Assembly: GCF_910592395.1 (NCBI RefSeq)
Contig: NC_088322.1
Span: 4,955,431 to 5,019,430 of the forward strand
Direction: 5' to 3'
Length of the DNA: 64,000 bases
Source: Lineus longissimus
Lineage: Eukaryota; Nemertea; Pilidiophora; Heteronemertea; Lineidae
The notes below the pieces were generated by a model, which worked only from the letters and a program-made list of their open reading frames with translations, was not told the origin of the DNA and searched no databases. Positions 58,801-64,000 of this stretch are shown here, piece by piece. The translations under genes were made by a program, and so were the position numbers. How positions within the stretch are numbered: the first letter of the stretch is position 1; each line of letters opens with the position of its first letter.

Positions 58801-61096
58801 GAAAAATTAATCCGGATTCGGGACGCATCCGGATTTTTTCGCGTCGTCTAAACGGCCCTAATATTCAGAAAGATTCAAGCTTAACAAAGTGGGATGCATC
58901 ATGGCTCAGAGTGAAAATAATCGATTTGCACGTCAGGTATTGGTTGATCTAATCCTATCAGAGGCAACTTGTTTTCCACATTTTCTCTGCTACAGCATGT
59001 TGGTTCAACGCACCCTTGTCAAAATAATACTTTTGAGCTTTGTATCATGAAAATATAACAATTTCAAAATTCCACGAAAAATTAGTTTTCTTAAATCTTT
59101 AAATTTCGGCTTCAATTCACAACAGTTTCATTAATAGATCAAAATATCAGTTTCCGAGATTTGAGATTTTGAGATTTTTGATATCTTTATCAATTTTTTG
59201 GTTTCATATCATCCTTTTCATGATAACATTATGATTCATGACAGTTTTCACCGATTTACTGTTTAACTTACACTATAAACATCAGCCAATATGAAAATTG
59301 CTCCACATTTAAAGTTAAAGTACTTTCTTGTGATGATATTTTGATATAACTCCAAAGTGAAATGAGGTTTTTTTTCCCAGGAAGTCTTAGAATTGATCAT
59401 TTAGTAAAACTGTTGTTAATTGGAAGCGAAATTTCAAGATTTTAAAAAATCAATTTTTTTTGGTGATATTTTGAAATTGCGATATTTTCATGATACAAAA
59501 CTCAAAACTATTATTCTGACACGGGTGCGTTGAACCAACATGCTAGAGCAGTATGTGAGCAGTAGGTGACATGTATACAAGATAGAAATACCTAAATCCC
59601 TCCGAGGTATTGAGATATATTTGGTGTCCTTTTACTTTTCTGCAAGGGTGTACATACTATAACCAGCCTTTTCATGGCCACATGGCCTACAAGATTCAAA
59701 GTGAGTCGTACGCATGATGGATCCAAATATAATATAGAGTGAATAACCTCTGATGTTAAAATGATTTAATGCATGATGCGGAGGAAACCTGGTCTGTACT
59801 GTGTGGCTGAGGTTGAGAACATGAAACACACCTCCTCGACGCCCAAAAGGCACCCACCTTCCAATTTTTTTGGCTAGATATTGTGATATAGCGAGGAATA
59901 ACTAATAATCACTGTTCTGAGTGAAATTGGAAAACTGTTAACTCGGTCTTGAATGAGAGGCAAATGTGTGAATCTGTCATAAGTGCCATTTTACAGTTGT
60001 GGAAGATGAATCACACTAGTTATCTCTTTTTATTAGGCGTACAATTTTCAAAATACTCGAAGTAACGTAGTAGCCAGGCTGCCATGTGCCCGCTGGAACT
60101 GATTTTGAGCTCCAGGCCATGATGTTTCTTCCTTCTTCACAGATAACAGGGCATGCCGAGTATTAATTATACCCCGATACCTTTCATCTATGAGATTCCG
60201 GTTCAATGGGAACATGATTTGTTGCCAATTCTACATTGTATTCCATTATTCACTAGCAATTATTAATTCGAGCAATTACACGAATAGTACATGCAATTAT
60301 TAACCAGGAGTTAGTACAACGGGATTTTGAAGATTTAATATTGATATATCCAGAGGTATTTCCAGTTTTTGCGACAGCCTTATCTGCAAGGTTTCTACAC
60401 TGTATATTACAAGTATCTGGTCTGGAGACAAAAGTATAGAAATACTCAGGTCAGGTGTGGTGTCCAGTTCAATTTAAAGACAGGGTAAATGCCTATATCG
60501 GACATACGGACGATGTAATTGTAACCCCAACTTGCGTCGGCGTGAGTTTTCGAAAAGAGTCTAGAATAATGTCTGGCCGCGTGTCAAAGTCCATAATGGC
60601 GCTTTCGCCGGAGTCTCTGACGACATGGTTTAAATTTCAACTGATTAACGTTTCATAGAACTAGAAAATAGTTAGATAGCCTAATGTCTGTATTGTTTCA
60701 AAGCGTGTGCAACTAATGTTTTCCTACGACAATTTTGATATCCACGCGACCTGTACCACACCCTCATAGGCCAATGGATTTGGCGGGAAAAAGAAACATT
60801 TCAAATTTGAAACAGAGTGACTGGAAAGCGTGAATTAAACATACCTTCATTCTCTTCCTGAATTTTTCGGTAAACTTCGCCCACTGGACCAAAATGCGTT
60901 TGCACGTTTGGCAGAAGAAACCACGCGTCGACACAGTAGCATTAGTTACTGGAAAGCCAAGGAGAAGTCCTCGCAAATCACTGAAGGAAATTTCCGCCTC
61001 TTGGTAGGCAATCGTCCTCTCGGCAGGCACACGGTTGCCGTAGTTCCGCCCATTCTTCGTGAAGGGTTCCTCGCAATGGACGCAGCAAGACTGCAT
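48842..61096 (-). CDS. Tandem-PHD, DUF6589-like protein of the large element
   Basis: Proposed exons (5' to 3'): 61096-60845, 57317-57238, 56887-56643, about 56290-56202, 55469-55350, 55104 to about 55020, 54464-54286, 53493-53409, 53167-53073, about 52250-52187, 51817-51650, 51550-51364, 51191-50913, 50648-50403, 49869-49738 and 49185-48842. The last five join in perfect phase. The first exon has a Cys finger (CVHCEEPF, FFCQTCKRIL). The two PHD fingers span FPYCFCQ...MVEC...WFHLSCGH and FCCGRNL...MCDNPKCSTHWFHL...GDWFCTSRC. DUF6589-type motifs include VVTYGDGLSVQRM, NVKTYCLCWDN, YGDGQ-like RHGDGQNILRFWRLDM and NRTVNTTGKPAANHEIDLEN. Phases of the N-terminal exons are unresolved. No stop interrupts the C-terminal half. 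A transposase role is inference. Confidence 0.75.
50403..51550 (-). CDS. PHD-finger exons of the DUF6589-like gene
   Basis: Exon 51550-51364 ends PYCFCQE. Exon 51191-50913 adds MVECSGGKTCPNGQWFHLSC and WWCGSPQC (finger 1), then IFCCGRNLELDDQDLDWIMC, DNPKCSTHWFHLKC and KKIP. Exon 50648-50403 opens KGDWFCTSRC, which completes finger 2. The junction codons work out exactly (G+AG = Glu, A+AA = Lys). PHD fingers usually read histone tails, so these could guide the element or its protein to chromatin. Confidence 0.85.
52556..52720. mobile_element. MITE copy A in the large element
   Basis: Begins GGCCGTTTCGACGACGGGTG and ends GACGTCGTCTAAACGGCCC before TA. The inside has repeated ATCCGGAT. It is a diverged relative of the element at 58663-58858 and lies in an intron of the DUF6589-like gene. 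Confidence 0.75.
55577..55840. repeat. Dispersed repeat with poly-C run
   Basis: Opens CAGGGGCGTATCTAAGATTT and carries GGAGTGGGGGGG, CGAGCACCGAAGGTGCGAG and, at its right, a 21-base C run (55817-55837). Its ends suggest the same type of common animal repeat as 33578-33745. It is an insertion inside the large element's minus-strand gene. Confidence 0.55.
57965..58191. mobile_element. Foldback MITE, 227 bp, TA flanks
   Basis: Ends CACTCTTAAAAATAAAGG and its reverse near 58191 (TTTCTAAGAGTG), with TA on both sides. The arms continue inward (CAACACAAATATG against CATATTTGTGTTG), so most of the element is one long palindrome. It lies in an intron of the DUF6589-like gene. The terminal inverted repeats and TA fit Tc1/mariner-like MITEs. 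Confidence 0.85.
58663..58858. mobile_element. MITE copy B in the large element, TA flanks
   Basis: Terminal repeats GGGCCGTTTAGACGAC and GTCGTCTAAACGGCCC are perfect over 16 bp and flanked by TA (58661-58662 and 58859-58860). The interior is rich in ATCCGGAT, as in copy A at 52556-52720. Confidence 0.88.
58991..59545. mobile_element. Foldback element of about 550 bp
   Basis: The left arm (AGCATGTTGGTTCAACGCAC onward, about 90 bp) is matched in reverse at 59453-59545 with about ten differences. The AT-rich middle is also full of short self-complementary runs (TTTCATGATA, TATCATGAAAA). It lies in the first intron of the DUF6589-like gene. Confidence 0.75.
59546..60844. other. First intron of the DUF6589-like gene, nothing further seen
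   Basis: No exon, repeat or RNA gene recognised. The open frame at 60455-60658 lacks motif and splice context. Confidence 0.4.
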
Positions 61097-61669
61097 TGCT
61101 GTTACTAAAGGTTGAGGGTAGAAACTTGCCCCTTTTTATATTTTTTGCTTGACGATCTTTAAATAGTTTTTGCGGCCAAATGTATCATTTGAAATAGATT
61201 TGCAGCCAGTCCATTTATAATGGAGGGACTAGTCTTTCATTTTTGTTCTTTGGTTTATATTAATATAGTATTTTTGAGTGGTTAAACTTCCCCGTGCCAG
61301 CAATTTGGGAATGGTATCTTCCGAATGACGTGATCATGATATTAAAGGTGTGAGCTAAGACTGTCTAGACAGTGCGGCTTTAACAATGTTGCCTCTTCCT
61401 GGAAAAACCTGCGCACTAAATGCTCTTGTAGGCCAATAGGCACTGACATGCTATTGACAATGCTATCGGTATTGACAAAGCCAGTGGCATTGTATTTCCA
61501 CTCCAAGCACGTCCTAAAAAATAAGTTGGACTATGAAACCTAGTAGTAGGCTTCATTTCATAGTCAAACCTATTTTTGGTGCCTGGTCCGTGGTCTCGTT
61601 CAAGATTGACAGTCCACTTGGACCTTTCCCAGGTAGTTGCATATATTTATTGCCGCGTCATTTTTTTCT

Positions 61670-62067
61670 ACCTCGCCACCTTTTTCCGTCGTCCGATGAG
61701 CCACCGTAGATTTCCTTTCTGCCCGGTACTTGGGTAGCACTGCCGATCTCGAAATATGAGCAAGGAGCGGCCATGATGTTTTCTTAGTAGCGAGTGCCGT
61801 TTCATGTCAACAAACAATCACATGGATTTCATTCCCAATCGTCTTGGAATCCCGATTTTTGGATGTTCAGTTCATAGAACCAACAACATAGAATACGTGT
61901 AGTATAATTATGAGCCAATACCACTTGTATTTAGCTTGAAAATAGGTGTCCTTTTTCAATGTACATACCTGTTCATGATACACAGGTGACCGACAGCACT
62001 TACTAATGCGACCAACAGAAACCCAAATATAGAAGAAAGCGGCTTAGTAAGTGCTGTTTAATAGAAC
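61670..62067 (-). repeat. Right terminal inverted repeat, 398 bp
   Basis: Reverse copy of 45059-45456 with one difference by eye. It ends TGTTTAATAGAAC, followed by TA. The last exonic features of the inner gene stop about 570 bp before it. Confidence 0.93.
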
Positions 62068-62098
62068 TAGATAAGGGATATACCTTTGTTCCCTGCAG

Positions 62099-64000
62099 TG
62101 CTAGTCAACAAAATATCGAAAATGTGAAAAATTGGTGCCAGCAAAATGGCTGTTTCATCATTTGGCCTTCTTCTGATGATGATGAAATTGTGCAGGTTCA
62201 GAATGACAAGTTCGTGATGGTCAATTCTAAAGGGTGCTCCTTATTGACGAAAAACAGTTGGGCTATTGTTGGAAAACTACGTGCCAGGGTGGAACAATTT
62301 TATGGTGCAATTAACCAAGATAAAATTCTTCGTGATGTGCCATACCAGTACATGCAGCCATTGGGTGATGAGTTTTGCCAAAGATATGGTATACCTCTAG
62401 ATTGCAAAAACAATCCCAGGATTACACTGATCTGGCTCGCTGGTATAACAATCTACAATCGGTACCACCCATAGTTCAAACTGGAGTTTGCTGACACTCC
62501 GACCCAAGTCAGATTTGCAAGCATTGTCAAACATAGACTGAACATGACAAACCTTTTGTGCGATCCCGATATCACTTTCACTGTGAACTTGAACGACTTT
62601 CCACGCTCGAACAGTACTAGTACGGTCTGGCAACATGTCCCAGTCTCAAGGGTTGGCTATCTATGGAGATTGCTGGACATTCCAGTCATTGATGTCGGGT
62701 TGATGAAGGAAATGTGCCTTGGGCCATATTTAGTAAAAAGAACCTTTTCATACCTCTGTCACTTGCGCAATGTGGAAGTTAGCGATGAGAATCAGATGAA
62801 TCTCATCACAACCATTGAGGAGTACTGGGATGCTATTGGTGAGGTACCAGATACAACGAGGATGTATTACACAACAATAGCAAATGAACCGGAAGGATGG
62901 GATCCAGTCAAGTATTTTCAATGGCCCAGCGCAGGTCTGAGTGTCATCACGATGAAAATGCCATCTGCCAACAGGAGCAACCAAAATCAGATGAACTTCA
63001 AAAAGCGTATGTTGGTCTTTGCAGTAAACGGAGTGGACTACTTGAGATTTACACCACCTCTGAATAAGTTATGCGGTTGGAAGTGTGGCACACATGATTC
63101 AAAAGATTTGGGCAGCCGAATGCTTTGGGCAGATGCTCATGTTCTTGCCCTTCTCTTGCTACTTTGTTGCATAAGGGATCACCATCATCCAGTCATCAGA
63201 AGAAGCCATTTATGTGACCCAAAACTGCCCATACGACTGCAGCCACGATTGGGCTCTCAACTACCCCCTCCAATTCCTATCACGTCACCGGATGGGCTGA
63301 GGTGTCCTACAAGTACAACTACTGCAAGTAGGCCTACAATCCCTCTGACGGCTACAACTACACTTGATGAGCAAGGACCACCAGTGAGCAGTCAGAACTC
63401 TTCGCCCCCTAGTGCTACAACGACGTCCCCAGATGAGCAGAGCAGTCACATGACTATACCTTATGGTCAGAACTCTCAACTCCCTAGTGCTACAACGACG
63501 TCCCCAGATGAGCAGAGCAGTCACACGACTATACCTTATGGTCAGAACTCTCAACTCCCTAGTGCTACAACGACGTCCCCAGATGAGCAGAGCAGTCACA
63601 CGACTATACCTTATGGTCAGAACTCTCAACTCCCTAGTGCTACAACGACGTCCCCAGATGAGCAGAGCAGTCACATGACTATACCTGATGGGCAGAACTC
63701 TGAACTCCCTAGTGCTACAACGATGTCCCCAGATGAGCAGAGCAGTACTAGATGTACAACACCACTTACCAGAACTGAACCACCACCAACCAGAACCAGA
63801 ACTGATGAGCAAGGAGCACACACAGAAAGACAGAGACCAGGAACTGTTCGCCTGACTTCCTCTCAGCAGTGTCCATACAGGGGACTGGACAATGAGGCCA
63901 ATGCTTGCTACTGCATTTCTGTCTTGCAGTGTTTAAAGCGAATCAGTTTTGATACGCACATTCTTCCTTCAGAAGATGCAGTCACAACAGTGTTCTTGAG
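62099..64000 (+). pseudogene. USP-like (C19 peptidase) gene with an in-frame stop, 3' end cut off
   Basis: A CCCTGCAG acceptor precedes 62099. The frame runs from there (VKNWCQQNGCFIIWPSSDDD and on) to a TAG at 62472-62474, right after NRYHP, and then stays open in the same frame to the window end, over 500 codons (FKLEFADTPTQVRFASIVKH and on). A Thr/Ser-rich tract of five 25-residue repeats (about 63391-63750) leads to PYRGLDNEANACYCISVLQC, the Cys box of ubiquitin-specific proteases (usual form GLxNxGNTCYxNSxLQ), with the likely catalytic Cys in NACY. The N-terminal part is unrecognised. The lone TAG could be a recent null allele, a sequence error, readthrough or a sign that 62475 begins a separate start further on (ATG at 62544). 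Confidence 0.6.
63391..63750 (+). repeat. 75-bp coding tandem repeat, about five units
   Basis: Unit peptide LPSATTTSPDEQSSHTTIPY plus GQNSQ; the DNA period is 75 bp, so the frame is kept. Units 2 and 3 are almost identical, while the first and last are more diverged. It forms a low-complexity spacer before the USP Cys box and is likely variable in copy number. Confidence 0.88.

Larger units (their letters stand above)
45059..62067. mobile_element. Large DNA transposon candidate, 17.0 kb, TA flanks
   Basis: Terminal inverted repeats of 398 bp (45059-45456 and 61670-62067) are identical by eye except for one base near the tip (CACTTACC against CACTTACT). TA flanks both ends (45057-45058 and 62068-62069). 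Inside are two convergent multi-exon genes: a RecQ-like helicase (+, about 45.8-48.35 kb) and a PHD/DUF6589-like protein (-, 61096-48842), with their 3' ends about 500 bp apart. Size, near-identical long repeats and flanking TA indicate one recent insertion. Polinton hallmarks (PolB, rve integrase, capsid genes) were not seen. I do not know a named superfamily with this gene pair. Confidence 0.8.

Noticed and set aside
45059-62067. Polinton/Maverick identity for the 17-kb element
   Set aside because: Size and inverted ends would fit, but no PolB, rve integrase, packaging ATPase, protease or capsid motif is seen, and the flank is TA rather than a 6-bp duplication.
63285-63821. 178-codon minus-strand frame with repeats
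   Set aside because: It is the mirror of the 75-bp coding repeat of the USP-like gene on the plus strand.

Overview
The window is eukaryotic, intron-rich genomic DNA from a metazoan, most likely a marine invertebrate deuterostome (echinoderm, hemichordate or amphioxus type). The reasons are GT-AG introns throughout, CCAAT and CRE motifs, frequent short palindromes such as TACATGTA and TAGGCCTA, and a very rich, young mobile-element load. There are no bacterial operons and no CRISPR array. The species call is inference.

Layout. 1-1130: no gene seen. 1131-2060: a 420-bp repeat module joined to a CCAAT-rich tandem repeat. 2186-5049 (+): a four-exon rve/DDE integrase-like gene that has lost the end of its catalytic core. 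5050-11580: no gene, a few repeats. 11583-21050 (-): a multi-exon host-type HECT E3 ubiquitin ligase (G2E3-like), with a ubiquitin-like/UBX-type segment, a small Cys finger and a five-copy array of a 72-bp exon. 24614-26539 (-): a full-length MULE transposase (PHD + FLYWCH + MULE DDE). 26544-32745 (-): a complete two-ORF non-LTR retrotransposon flanked by a 16-bp target-site duplication that contains the MULE start codon; its 5' end carries a U2 snRNA-like segment. 35672-37058: a piggyBac deletion derivative with TTAA duplications. 37487-41917: an element with long inverted repeats around a broken PIN/FEN1-like + CxC gene, itself hit by a hAT-like insertion.

The most interesting object is at 45059-62067. 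It is about 17.0 kb, bounded by inverted repeats of 398 bp that differ by a single base by eye, and flanked by TA. It carries two convergent multi-exon genes: a RecQ-like helicase (+) and a long tandem-PHD, DUF6589-like protein (-) whose splice phases agree over the last five exons. It sits between a C2H2 finger first exon (44949-45054) and a USP-like gene (62099-64000). I propose it as a young, large DNA transposon of a type I do not recognise. Several small foldback elements with TA flanks lie inside it.

How things relate: the ubiquitin theme (HECT ligase, USP-like protease) belongs to host-type or multicopy genes. Most other coding capacity belongs to mobile elements nested in or next to each other. 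Exon edges were placed by hand from GT/AG sites and phase, without transcripts, so they are proposals.
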